Shown here: positions 43,096 through 51,348 of the stretch, in pieces
Layout: the number at the start of each line of letters is the position of its first letter
Position numbering within the stretch: the stretch's first letter is position 1
Source: Anaerorhabdus furcosa
Lineage (GTDB): Bacteria > Bacillota_I > Bacilli_A > Erysipelotrichales > Erysipelotrichaceae
Direction of reading: 5' to 3'
Assembly: GCF_900167375.1 (NCBI RefSeq)
Contig: NZ_FUWY01000003.1
Coordinates: forward strand, 1 to 64,000
Length of the DNA: 64,000 nucleotides
Notes under the pieces: generated by a model
What the model saw: the letters and a program-made list of their open reading frames with translations, nothing else
Told to the model about the DNA's origin: nothing
Databases searched by the model: none
Translations under genes and position numbers: made by a program

Positions 43096-43390
43096 TTAAT
43101 AAATCAATGCAATTACGATATCATTTACATTTGTTCCTGTTGGACCAGTTTTAATTAAACTTCCAACTTTTTCTAATGCAAAATAAGAATCATTCTTTTG
43201 TAAATACGTATCTCCGGTACCATTTAAAGCATCCCAAGAAGATTCATCAACGATACCTCCAGCTGCGTCGGTTGGTCCATCTGTTCCATCACTTCCTACT
43301 GATGCGATTGTTATGCCTTTAGTTTTATTTAGAAGCTTTGCTGCAAATAAGGCAGTTTCTTGATTTCTACCACATGGAAGTTGCAGGCGA
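43096..43390 (-). pseudogene. Glycerate 2-kinase (MOFRL domain) C-terminal fragment
   Basis: About 95 residues match the C-terminal MOFRL half of class II glycerate kinases: GRNQETALFAAKLL, ASVGSDGTDGPTDAAGGIVD, NDSYFALEKVGSLIKTGPTGTNVNDI. Full proteins have over 400 residues, so the N-terminal three quarters is missing. Homology begins near 43390, and upstream sequence belongs to another gene read in the opposite direction. An ATG at 43404 opens the frame but is accidental. It is a remnant, presumably not functional. Confidence 0.8.
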
Positions 43391-43622
43391 AGACATAACT
43401 TCATTAAATGATTTCATGCCTTATGTAAGACACCTTCATACAAGTGGGAATGGTATCAATCATCAACGTGATTTCTTAACCATGCAAGATAAAGATAAGC
43501 TAGTTTCAATTAAGAATGCTATTCACACTTATAACGGTACTCTTAGTATCGAATCCGTATCTACTAATTTTATTGAAGATGCTAAAGTGAATCTTGATGT
43601 CATGCTCAGTGTCTTTAAATAA
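43367..43622 (+). pseudogene. Sugar phosphate isomerase/epimerase C-terminal fragment
   Basis: About 85 residues resemble the last third of a xylose-isomerase-like TIM-barrel enzyme: DFYHMEVAGEDI, YVRHLHTSGNGINHQRDF and YNGTLSIESVS. The first two thirds are absent. The coding part meets the oppositely oriented glycerate-kinase fragment at 43367-43390. A deletion that removed the 5' halves of two divergent genes would give this arrangement. An ATG at 43338 lies in the other gene's sequence. Confidence 0.7.
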
Positions 43623-43640
43623 AAAAGAGATGTTTCCATC

Positions 43641-44378
43641 TCATGATTTTATAAATACGATTTCCCTATTTGATGAATACTCCTCGCTATAAACAAAGCC
43701 ATAATCATCAAATTGTTTTATTCCATCGATGGTTGTAATATTTTTTTCAGCCATCATCCGTACTAAGGCACCTCTAGCCATTTTAGCTAAAGTGCCTTTT
43801 ACTTTTATTTTGTCATTTACTCGTTCACCAAACACAACAGTTACCATATTATCTTTACAATATGACTCTATTACATCACTGTATTCTTTCGATGCTAAGT
43901 TAAGAATAATTTCATTATCCTTTAATAATTCTTTCGCAATCTTGTCTCCCCAATAATCATATAAATTAGTATGCTTCTTGATGTTGATTTTCGTTTGCAT
44001 TTCCAAACGATAATGGACTACTGCATCACTAGGTCTAAGATAACCATACAATCCACTAAGGATAACTAAATTCTTATTAACATAGTCCCATGCATTATCA
44101 GAGAAAACATGAGGAGCCATTTCTTGATATTGTAATCCTTGATATGTCACTAAAGCCATCATATTCGCTTTTTCTAATTTATTCATTGCATAACGCTCAT
44201 AATTTAGATTTACTAATTGATCATTGCATTTTAGTACTGTTTTTAATTCTTCTTTATCTAATTTCTTGATTTCATTGAAAATGATTTTTGCCTCATTGAG
44301 AAAGCGAGGTGTCGTTGATGGTACAAATGAATCGCTTGTATCAATCATCTTCTTTGCTGGAGAAATTATAATTTTCAT
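43641..44378 (-). CDS. yaaA: Peroxide stress protein YaaA (DUF328)
   Basis: YaaA-family signatures are complete: MKIIISPAKKM at the N terminus, ALVTYQGLQYQEM, VILSGLYGYLRPSDAVVHYRLEM, NLASKEYSDVI and the C-terminal KMARGALVRMMAEKNI. The E. coli protein limits free iron and oxidative damage. The frame runs upstream to 44417, but ATG 44378 matches the conserved N terminus, giving 245 residues. It is separated from the antiporter gene by 28 bp on the same strand and may share its transcript. Confidence 0.93.
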   Translation of the reverse strand: MKIIISPAKKMIDTSDSFVPSTTPRFLNEAKIIFNEIKKLDKEELKTVLKCNDQLVNLNYERYAMNKLEKANMMALVTYQGLQYQEMAPHVFSDNAWDYVNKNLVILSGLYGYLRPSDAVVHYRLEMQTKINIKKHTNLYDYWGDKIAKELLKDNEIILNLASKEYSDVIESYCKDNMVTVVFGERVNDKIKVKGTLAKMARGALVRMMAEKNITTIDGIKQFDDYGFVYSEEYSSNREIVFIKS

Positions 44379-44406
44379 TTTTATCACCAGATGTATTTTA
44401 ACATAT

Positions 44407-45630
44407 TTAAGATTCAATTACCTTACGATGATGATGTGCTACTGAATGAGTTGGTTCAATTAATCCTGCAAATATAAATGAAAGTTTTGCACAAGCAGGT
44501 CCAACCATTTCATAAAGAACTGATGAAGATAAAATAATTGTAAGTAGTAAACTGCCCATTTCTGCTGGTAGAAGTCTTTCTGCTAAGAAAGCCAACCCAA
44601 TTGCTACACCAGCTTGAGGTATCATTGCTAAACCCATATATTTTTGATAGGTCGTTGGCATACCTGTTAAACGACATCCCATTGCTGTACCCGCATATTT
44701 CCCTATAATACGAATTGCAAAGTAACCCACACCAATAAGTCCTGCACTCATTAATGCCATCACATCCAATCTCATTCCCGATACAATGAAAAATAGCGAC
44801 ATAATTGGTGGATTGAATGAATTTACTTGATCGAAAATTTTCTTATCCTTTGTGATATTAATATAGACCGCTCCAAAAATCATACATGATAGTAGTGGAG
44901 ATACATCAAATTGAGCACAAATACCAGATATAGCCAATAGAAAAGCTAATGTTAAGATAAGTTTATTATCAGTACTTCTATGTTTTAATAATTTGCTCAA
45001 TGTGATTGCAGATAAGATACCTAGAACCCAAGAAGCCGCATTAAGCAATATTGGTAACATTATTTCTTGTATTTCCACACTACCCAATGTACTTGCATTG
45101 ATATAGGCAACAACAACTGAAAAAGTTAATAGACAGATTACATCATCTAATGCGACTATTTGTAAAAGGGTATTCACATAATCACCTTTGACATGATATT
45201 GGCGTATTGTCATCATTGTACTTGCAGGTGCTGTTGCAGTTGCAATAGCACCTAATATTAATGAGAAGTTCCATGATAAGTTAAATAGATAGCGCATTGC
45301 AAATGTAACCAGTAAACCCGCTAAAAGTGCCTCAAAACAAGTAATTACAATTACTTTTAACCCTGTAGCTTTGATAACTTCTTTTTTAAAGAATTTCCCA
45401 ACACCAAAGGCAATAAAGCCCAATGCAATATCATTAATGAATCCCATATGATTTAATAATGATAGTGGTACTAGATTCATTAAACTAGGACCAATGAATA
45501 CTCCCGCTAAAATATACCCACTAACATTAGGTAAACTCACTAATTTTGTCATCCTTGTTCCTAAAAATCCTGCAAATAGGATTATTGATAAGGAACAAAG
45601 GATTAGTGTTGTTTCATTTATACTCTCCAT
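44407..45630 (-). CDS. Cation:proton antiporter (CPA2/Kef type)
   Basis: About twelve hydrophobic segments in 407 residues fit the Na+/H+ exchanger superfamily. Motifs seen are SGYILAGVFIGPSLMN, GFIAFGVGKFF, GAIATATAPASTMM, LDDVICLLTFSVVV (acidic ion-site residues), DVSPLLSCMIFGA and QAGVAIGLAFLAERLLP. No C-terminal RCK domain is attached. The frame could start at TTG 45639. ATG 45630 is nine bases after AGGAAGG and is preferred. It is divergent from a LysR gene that probably regulates it. Confidence 0.87.
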   Translation of the reverse strand: MESINETTLILCSLSIILFAGFLGTRMTKLVSLPNVSGYILAGVFIGPSLMNLVPLSLLNHMGFINDIALGFIAFGVGKFFKKEVIKATGLKVIVITCFEALLAGLLVTFAMRYLFNLSWNFSLILGAIATATAPASTMMTIRQYHVKGDYVNTLLQIVALDDVICLLTFSVVVAYINASTLGSVEIQEIMLPILLNAASWVLGILSAITLSKLLKHRSTDNKLILTLAFLLAISGICAQFDVSPLLSCMIFGAVYINITKDKKIFDQVNSFNPPIMSLFFIVSGMRLDVMALMSAGLIGVGYFAIRIIGKYAGTAMGCRLTGMPTTYQKYMGLAMIPQAGVAIGLAFLAERLLPAEMGSLLLTIILSSSVLYEMVGPACAKLSFIFAGLIEPTHSVAHHHRKVIES

Positions 45631-45697
45631 CACATTCAACCTTCCTTTACACTTCTTGTATGGTATAATTATGGCAAGAATAATACATAAAATAAAA

Positions 45698-45721
45698 TTA
45701 TGATTATTATGATAGTCATAA
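45698..45721. promoter_or_regulatory. Candidate LysR site between antiporter and LysR genes
   Basis: TTATGA (45698-45703) and TCATAA (45716-45721) are perfect 6-base inverted arms 12 bases apart in the 116-bp divergent spacer. Confidence 0.4.
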
Positions 45722-45746
45722 ATATATTTTATAGCGAGGTGGTTTA

Positions 45747-46643
45747 ATGATCGATCCTAAATTAGAAACACTTCTTGCAGTACACGAAACTAAAAGTTTT
45801 ACCAAAGCTGCAAAACATTTGAATTTAACACAACCTGCAGTTAGTCAGCATATCAAAATGCTCGAGAAAGATTTGGGGGCTCAATTATTTTTACGTACTG
45901 ATGGTGCACTTAAAACCACTGTTGAAGGAGAAATTGCAGTCAAATACGCTACACGTATCAAAACACTTTATCAAAATCTTAAACAAGCAATTATTGATCA
46001 ATCTACACATTTGACACGCTTAACAATTGGAATTACTCATACGGCTGAAAGTAATTATATGGTAGAAACTTTAGCACGATATAGTTCCGACAACCACGGC
46101 GTACTCATAACAATTATTTCTGATACTATAAAAAATCTTTATAAGAAACTAAAGACATATGAAATTGACATGGCTATTGTAGAGGGTAAAATTATTGATA
46201 ATAACTTCAACCATATATTGCTTGATACCGATTATCTTATTTTAGCAGTATCAAAAGATAGTCCATTAAGTAAGAAAAAGATAGTGACCCTCAATGATTT
46301 AAAGAAAGAGAAACTGATCTTACGCTTACCTAATTCTGATACAAGAAAACTATTCGCATCTCATTTACAAAGTAATGGCTACTCTATTCATGAGTTAAAC
46401 ATTATTTTGGAGGTAGATAATGTATCAACAATAAAAGACTTGATTATGCAGAACTTCGGTTCTTCTATTCTTCCCCACAGCGTTCTAGTTGATGAAATAA
46501 AGAAGAATAAAATTATCGGATTACCCATTGAAAATTTAACCATGTCACGCGAAGTAAATTTAATGTATCACAAAGATTTTAATTATCCCGAATTACTCCA
46601 AGAGATTGTATCTCTTTACTCTAGTAATCAGGATACAAATTAA
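45747..46643 (+). CDS. LysR-family transcriptional regulator
   Basis: The N-terminal helix-turn-helix (ETLLAVHETKSFTKAAKHLNLTQPAVSQHIKMLEKDLG) is followed by a LysR effector domain (LTIGITHTAESNYMVETL, DMAIVEGKI). Length is 298 residues. GAGGTGG precedes the ATG. It is divergent from the CPA2 antiporter and only 17 bp before the acyltransferase gene. It could act on either neighbour; the divergent arrangement favours the antiporter. Confidence 0.9.
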   Translation: MIDPKLETLLAVHETKSFTKAAKHLNLTQPAVSQHIKMLEKDLGAQLFLRTDGALKTTVEGEIAVKYATRIKTLYQNLKQAIIDQSTHLTRLTIGITHTAESNYMVETLARYSSDNHGVLITIISDTIKNLYKKLKTYEIDMAIVEGKIIDNNFNHILLDTDYLILAVSKDSPLSKKKIVTLNDLKKEKLILRLPNSDTRKLFASHLQSNGYSIHELNIILEVDNVSTIKDLIMQNFGSSILPHSVLVDEIKKNKIIGLPIENLTMSREVNLMYHKDFNYPELLQEIVSLYSSNQDTN

Positions 46644-46660
46644 TTTTGAGGACTAAGCTT

Positions 46661-47659
46661 ATGAGAAAAAATTATAACGCAATTGATTTAATGAAATTCA
46701 TTTCAGCATTTCTAGTTATTCTTGTTCACACCTATCCTTTTTATACAAGTGTTCCAACTTTAGGATTTGTTACAAGTAATATTGTAGGACGTGTTGTTAT
46801 TCCTTTCTTTTTCATCGCTGCTGGTTATTTCTTTCAAAAAGGAAATCCCAATCCAGCAAGATTCAAGAAATATACCTTTAAGCTAATTCGACTCTACCTT
46901 GTATGGAGTATCCTTTATATTCCTCTTGGAATACATTTATTGAATGGATTTATGGAGATGACACCTGTACTTTGGGCCGCAGGATCATTTTTGGCTCTAG
47001 TTAATTTTGGTACCTATTTTCATCTATGGTATATGGCAGCACTTATTTTCGCTATTTGTTTTTGCTACTTCTACCTCAAAAAATTCTCAATGAAATCATT
47101 ATTAATCTTGGGATTCATTCTGTTTTTGTTTGGTTGCCTTGAAACCTATTATGGTTTATTACCTAGTGGTGCTTTCTTAGATGCATTTAATATCTACCTC
47201 ATGATTTTCTTTACCACAAGAAATGGATTGTTCTTCGGAATCCTATTTGTTTCTCTTGGTATGTACATTGCCAAGACAGATTTAGCCGAAAAAATAAAAC
47301 ACGGATGGATTTATTCAGGAGTATTTTTTGTTGCATTATGCGTTGAAGCTTTCTCGATTAAGAATTTAGGTTGGGCTATTGATTATAATTTCTATTTCAT
47401 GGTTGTACCATTTAGTTTCTTTTGGTTCATTACATTGCTCAATACAAAATTAAACTGGAAAGTTGATTTTGTTGCTATGCGTGAATACAGTGTCATTATT
47501 TATTTTAGTCACGGTATTTTCTTAGAACTGATTCCTATCTTATTAGGTACCCAATACGGATACTTGTTTGACAGTGGCGTCTTTAGATTGTTTTCTGTAC
47601 TCATACCTACTTTGTTATTATCCTACCTCATTAAACATAAAATTCCATTATTAAAATAA
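46661..47659 (+). CDS. Membrane acyltransferase (acyltransferase-3 family)
   Basis: This is a 332-residue protein with about ten hydrophobic helices and the acyltransferase-3 start AIDLMKFISAFLVILVHTYPF (catalytic His). IPFFFIAAGYFFQKG, FHLWYMAALIF and the C-terminal SVIIYFSHGIFLEL are also present. Such proteins O-acetylate wall or surface polysaccharides. A TTG at 46646 opens the frame, but ATG 46661 is nine bases after GAGG. Its last 45 codons (47522-47656) are duplicated at 49732-49866 beyond the AlbA_2-type gene. This shows that the 3' end of this gene was an insertion or recombination point. Confidence 0.87.
   Translation: MRKNYNAIDLMKFISAFLVILVHTYPFYTSVPTLGFVTSNIVGRVVIPFFFIAAGYFFQKGNPNPARFKKYTFKLIRLYLVWSILYIPLGIHLLNGFMEMTPVLWAAGSFLALVNFGTYFHLWYMAALIFAICFCYFYLKKFSMKSLLILGFILFLFGCLETYYGLLPSGAFLDAFNIYLMIFFTTRNGLFFGILFVSLGMYIAKTDLAEKIKHGWIYSGVFFVALCVEAFSIKNLGWAIDYNFYFMVVPFSFFWFITLLNTKLNWKVDFVAMREYSVIIYFSHGIFLELIPILLGTQYGYLFDSGVFRLFSVLIPTLLLSYLIKHKIPLLK
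47522..47656 (+). repeat. 135-bp direct repeat, copy attached to the intact acyltransferase
   Basis: It matches 49732-49866 with five differences in 135 bases and no gaps (about 96%). The two copies bracket 2.1 kb carrying one gene. Here the repeat is in frame and ends the functional acyltransferase. Confidence 0.9.
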
Positions 47660-47923
47660 TAATCAAAATCAAAGATTATTAATTACTTATATTTCAAAAC
47701 GTTCTCATTGCTAGCCTACAATCTTTCCATTTCGCATAAATTTAGCAATATGTATTCTTTGTCACGTTAAACTTCTTCTACATATTTACTATTTCATATT
47801 AAAAACAACCCTTGTTTTAAGAAAACTATTATAAGTTATTCTTATTCCAATATTCTCGGTTGTTTTTTTATTTACTATCAGAATAAATAAATTTAATGAC
47901 CTCTAATAGTAGAATATTTATAT
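47660..47923. other. 264-bp gap with a possible long-loop structured RNA or terminator
   Basis: No gene is seen. AAAACAACC (from about 47803) can pair with GGTTGTTTT about 55 bases later, followed by a T-run. Within the loop, AACT and AGTT arms form a smaller stem. This could be the end of a short transcript or a terminator read rightwards. Confidence 0.3.
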
Positions 47924-49426
47924 TCATTTAATTGTGAAATATCCACCATTTTTTCTGCTTCCTTGATATTCTACAAGATTAGAATCAACCAGTATTTTCA
48001 TTTGCCTTTGAATAGTTTTCAAAGGGCGATTACCAAGTTTGCTACTTAGAGCGATTGCATTCAAGCCTTCATTAAATTTAATTGCTTGGTATAAAGAAAG
48101 TTGGCCTTTATTAAGTTTGATTTTTATACCCTCATTTATAACCTCATTTATAACCTCATTTTTATTTTGATGTATAAAAAGAGGGTGTATGTAAAGAGTT
48201 GTCACAAAGTAAGTTCTGTTTAAATCTGTTTCAAATAGTGGTTCTGGTGAACCATTATTTCTCAACGATGAAACAATTTTTCTGAACCCAGTATTCCTTC
48301 CTTCTGTTAATCGTAACTCCTTTAGAAAATCTCCAATTCTTCTGTTTCTATATCGTCTACTTATTGCACGATATTCTTTTAGATGAGTTTGTGTTATAGA
48401 CCTATCTGCACCAGGATGACTAATCATTTCTATCCTGTCTGCTAACACCCTTACTTCTATTGGTTCTCTAACGTCGTACCCTTTGTGATAAACACAGTTT
48501 GACAAAGCTTCTTCAATTGCTTCATAAGGGTAGTTAAAAAATCGATTAGATTCAGCAATACCCTCAACTTTGATTATCTTTTCAGCAATTATATTATTTG
48601 AAATATATTGCAGTGCATCTCTCAATTGGATATGCAAAGGACCTTTGAATATTCTTTCGTCTAATCTACCTCCCTCATCTTCATCCGGAAATAAAACAAT
48701 ATCTATTTGCGCTTGTGGAAAAAACTTATCTGGAGTCGGGTTAAAAAACATCAAAGCAATATTTCTTGGTTTTATATATTCAGGCAACTCACATATTAAA
48801 TTCAAATTTTTGCATAATTCTTCAATACTTAAATCATCAAGATTATCATACAAAGAACTTTTGACTTCATATAGATATTCTTTAACTAAATTTCTTTTGA
48901 TATCACTAATATTTGCCTCATGATTCACTCTATCATCAAAAGGAATATTATTAGCTAGATTATATAACTCTCTAATCTCTTCCTGTGTTGGAGCTATCGT
49001 ACTTGACAGCTTTCTAATATAACTAACTCTTTCTCTATTATCTTTTGACATTGTCTTAGGAGATGAATAGGGTCTTAAATTTCCACCTGGAGCCCACACA
49101 ACAATAAATTTTTTGCTTTTAAAGTCAACGATTTCGGTTATCGGCATGTATTCAGGTTGAATTAATTTAAATTTATTTAACATATCTTTTAAATAACCAT
49201 CAATTTTATTGGTTTCAACTCCTTTTAGAATCAAATTGTTTTCCCTATCTCTTTCATTGGATATACCAATAATTAAGTAACCACCTCCCCAATTATCAAT
49301 ATCATTGGCAAATGCGCAAATAGTTTTCAAAGAGGAATCAGCATTCCATGTCTCTTTAAATTCTAATCTCGCCCATTCTACAGTTTGCCCAGAAAGCAAA
49401 TTATTTATATTCGCTGGAATTTTCAT
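47924..49426 (-). CDS. AlbA_2/Schlafen-type DNA-binding protein with ATPase-like and winged-helix parts
   Basis: The order is: an AlbA_2 domain (residues of about 10-130; WARLEFKETWN, ICAFANDIDNWGGGYLIIGIS), a middle part, a HATPase_c_4-like segment (PYEAIEEALSNCVYHKGYD, GRNTGFRKIV) and a C-terminal winged helix (LNAIALSSKLGNRPLKTIQRQMKIL). The family is annotated as putative transcriptional regulators or RecG-related, and is common in mobile and defence-associated DNA. ATG 49426 follows GAGGAG; the frame extends to 49474. Length is 500 residues. It is bracketed by duplicated acyltransferase sequence, which suggests recent arrival. Its target is unknown. Confidence 0.82.
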   Translation of the reverse strand: MKIPANINNLLSGQTVEWARLEFKETWNADSSLKTICAFANDIDNWGGGYLIIGISNERDRENNLILKGVETNKIDGYLKDMLNKFKLIQPEYMPITEIVDFKSKKFIVVWAPGGNLRPYSSPKTMSKDNRERVSYIRKLSSTIAPTQEEIRELYNLANNIPFDDRVNHEANISDIKRNLVKEYLYEVKSSLYDNLDDLSIEELCKNLNLICELPEYIKPRNIALMFFNPTPDKFFPQAQIDIVLFPDEDEGGRLDERIFKGPLHIQLRDALQYISNNIIAEKIIKVEGIAESNRFFNYPYEAIEEALSNCVYHKGYDVREPIEVRVLADRIEMISHPGADRSITQTHLKEYRAISRRYRNRRIGDFLKELRLTEGRNTGFRKIVSSLRNNGSPEPLFETDLNRTYFVTTLYIHPLFIHQNKNEVINEVINEGIKIKLNKGQLSLYQAIKFNEGLNAIALSSKLGNRPLKTIQRQMKILVDSNLVEYQGSRKNGGYFTIK

Positions 49427-49731
49427 TATTTTTATTTCTCCTCTATAAATACTTGTTTTTGCTATTGCGAGCATCGTTTCAGCTAAATAAAGTAGTAAAT
49501 TCGTTGAATATTTGCTGAAAATAAAAAATGACTAAAACAAAGCCCTTATATATATTTCATATGTTAATAAACGTATTTTTCCTAAATTATTTATGAAATA
49601 TAAACAGAACTTCATCAAAGTCATCTAATTTTTGTGAATTTCAAATATAAAATTTTTATGCAAAAAATGTATTTCTACCGAACCATCTGAGCAATCATCG
49701 AAAATTGAAACAAAACTCAATATGACATTTT
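49427..49731. other. About 300-bp AT-rich gap upstream of the AlbA_2-type gene
   Basis: It presumably holds the promoter of the AlbA_2-type gene. Very AT-rich; I see no gene, strong hairpin or recombinase site. It ends at the duplicated acyltransferase segment. Confidence 0.5.
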
Positions 49732-49866
49732 TTAGAACTGATTCCTATCTTATTAGGTACTCAACACGGATACTTATTTGACAGTGGCGTCTTTAGATTG
49801 TTTTCTGTACTCTTACCTACTTTGTTATTATCCTAACTCATTAAACATAAAATTCCATTATTAAAA
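49732..49866 (+). pseudogene. Displaced 3' fragment of the acyltransferase gene
   Basis: It repeats the last 45 codons of the acyltransferase at 47522-47656. One of the five differences turns a Tyr codon (TAC) into a TAA stop, and there is no start or 5' part. It lies directly before the terminator at 49866-49895, so it may mark the ancestral end of the acyltransferase gene. Confidence 0.85.
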
Positions 49867-49895
49867 CAAACTCCAAGTCTATTCTTGGAGTTTGT
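49866..49895. terminator. Bidirectional terminator at the end of the PTS/kinase operon
   Basis: ACAAACTCCAAG (49866-49877) and CTTGGAGTTTGT (49884-49895) form a perfect 12-bp stem. It overlaps the HAD stop codon; read leftwards it continues TTTTAAT. Confidence 0.8.
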
Positions 49896-50694
49896 TATAT
49901 ATTATTTCATCAATTGCTTTTGTAAATCCATCATCATCGTTTGTATCAGTAATCATTGTACAAACCTTTTTGACATCTTCATGCGCCTGCCCCATCGCAA
50001 CACTAATCCCTGCTTCTTTCAACATGTCGATATCATTGAAATTATCCCCAAGAACAAGAACTTCATCTCGTTGTAATCCAAGATATTTCATTAGGAATTT
50101 AATGGCTTTTCCTTTTCCTGATTTCTTATTCAATAACTCAAAACTAAACGTTTCATTTCGTACTGTATAATAATTTTCCAATACTGCTTCAGGTATACAA
50201 GAAATAGCTTGATCTATATTTTCCTTATCACCCATGATATTTAACCTACCTATGGGATTGGTTATTTCATAAATATCTGTTTCTGTAATTGGCATGCTCA
50301 ATATTTTTGAATCATGGTTTAAGGCAGGATTTATCACTTTTTCAAAACTATACAAATCATAGTCACTATAACCTGCTACTTGAATATTAATACCATTTGT
50401 ATAGCTTTCTATTAGATGATAATCCTCACTATTTAAATACTTAGCACGTAATATCTCATATCCTTTATTTTGATAAACACATGCTCCTGTATTTGTAATG
50501 GAATAACTTTCTATTTCTGTAAGATTACACTGCTCTAAAAATTTCTTTATTCCTCCAAGTGGTCTACCTGTTGCAAAGCATACAATAATATTCGAATCTA
50601 TTAATTTTTTAATTGTTCTTTTATTTGTATCACTTAGTTCTCTATTGCAATTCAGCAATGTTCCATCTAAATCCGTAGCAACAAGTTTAATCAT
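49879..50694 (-). CDS. HAD-superfamily Cof-type phosphatase
   Basis: The 271-residue protein has the Cof/type-IIB HAD layout: motif I LVATDLDGTLLN (D8, D10), motif II CFATGRPLGG, a C2B cap, Lys in the NKKSGKGKAI region, and motif IV VLVLGDNFNDIDMLKEAGISVAMG. These enzymes dephosphorylate sugar phosphates and similar metabolites. It overlaps the DhaL stop by 8 bases, so it belongs to the PTS/DhaKL operon as its last gene. It may recycle a stalled phosphorylated intermediate, but the substrate is unknown. Confidence 0.9.
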   Translation of the reverse strand: MIKLVATDLDGTLLNCNRELSDTNKRTIKKLIDSNIIVCFATGRPLGGIKKFLEQCNLTEIESYSITNTGACVYQNKGYEILRAKYLNSEDYHLIESYTNGINIQVAGYSDYDLYSFEKVINPALNHDSKILSMPITETDIYEITNPIGRLNIMGDKENIDQAISCIPEAVLENYYTVRNETFSFELLNKKSGKGKAIKFLMKYLGLQRDEVLVLGDNFNDIDMLKEAGISVAMGQAHEDVKKVCTMITDTNDDDGFTKAIDEIIYNKLQE

Positions 50695-51292
50695 TCAATA
50701 ACGCTTTGAAAATGATATATGAAACATAAGCGCCTCCGTCAATGTGCCCCAACGTCTTCTCTTTGTGATATGCTGCTCTACCATGAACTGCAATCAGTTT
50801 TGATGTTTCTTCCATACCATTTTTTGCTGCTTCATTTGCAAAATGCAACGCTTCTTTTTGATTACCACTTCCACAAAATGCATTTACTGCTGGTTCTAGT
50901 GAATCAATAATTGTTTTATCACCCACTTTTGCACCTGTTTTCTCTTTGATATTTTCTAATCCCTTTTTGAACGCTTCTTGAAAATCACTTAATTTTGCAT
51001 CTGTAATTCCCTTCATGCTTTTTGCCATTCCCATAAAACCAAATGAAATAATTGTTCCAAGTGATGAGGGTGCTGATTCATTGAATGTTTTTGATACTTG
51101 CATAAAATACTTTCCAAAATCTTCCTCTTCACAACTTTTAATAAATTCAACTACACTTGAAAATCCTTGATCCATTGAAATTCCTAAATCACCATCACCA
51201 AAAGCTTGATCTAATTCTACAAGCTTTGCAGAGTTTTTATGAATCTCAGTTTTAATTCTTTCAAAGTATTGTATACATTCTTTTGTTTTCAT
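50687..51292 (-). CDS. dhaL: DhaL-type kinase subunit (ADP/ATP-binding)
   Basis: DhaL is the nucleotide-binding half of the dihydroxyacetone kinase family. The three-Asp magnesium site is ELDQAFGDGDLGISM, the nucleotide loop SAPSSLGTIISFGF, and GDKTIIDSLEP and GRAAYHKEKTLGHIDGGA follow. Length is 201 residues, as usual. Partner DhaK is encoded 56 bp upstream. No DhaM phosphoryl donor is visible, so the pair either uses ATP directly or takes phosphate from a PTS protein encoded elsewhere. Confidence 0.92.
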   Translation of the reverse strand: MKTKECIQYFERIKTEIHKNSAKLVELDQAFGDGDLGISMDQGFSSVVEFIKSCEEEDFGKYFMQVSKTFNESAPSSLGTIISFGFMGMAKSMKGITDAKLSDFQEAFKKGLENIKEKTGAKVGDKTIIDSLEPAVNAFCGSGNQKEALHFANEAAKNGMEETSKLIAVHGRAAYHKEKTLGHIDGGAYVSYIIFKALLND

Positions 51293-51318
51293 AAGTTCCT
51301 CTTTTCTTTATTTAGAAA

Positions 51319-51344
51319 TCAAGGTTTGCCTTAACAAACCTTGA
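51319..51344 (-). other. Intercistronic hairpin between dhaK and dhaL
   Basis: TCAAGGTTTG (51319-51328) and CAAACCTTGA (51335-51344) form a perfect 10-bp stem with a 6-base loop just past the dhaK stop. Only a short ATTTCT follows leftwards, so it is more likely a processing or attenuation element than a full terminator. Confidence 0.6.
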
Positions 51345-51348
51345 CTAC

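Noticed and set aside
47660-49866. Complete insertion sequence around the AlbA_2-type gene
   Set aside because: No transposase or terminal inverted repeats are visible; the flanking direct repeats are far longer than transposon target duplications.
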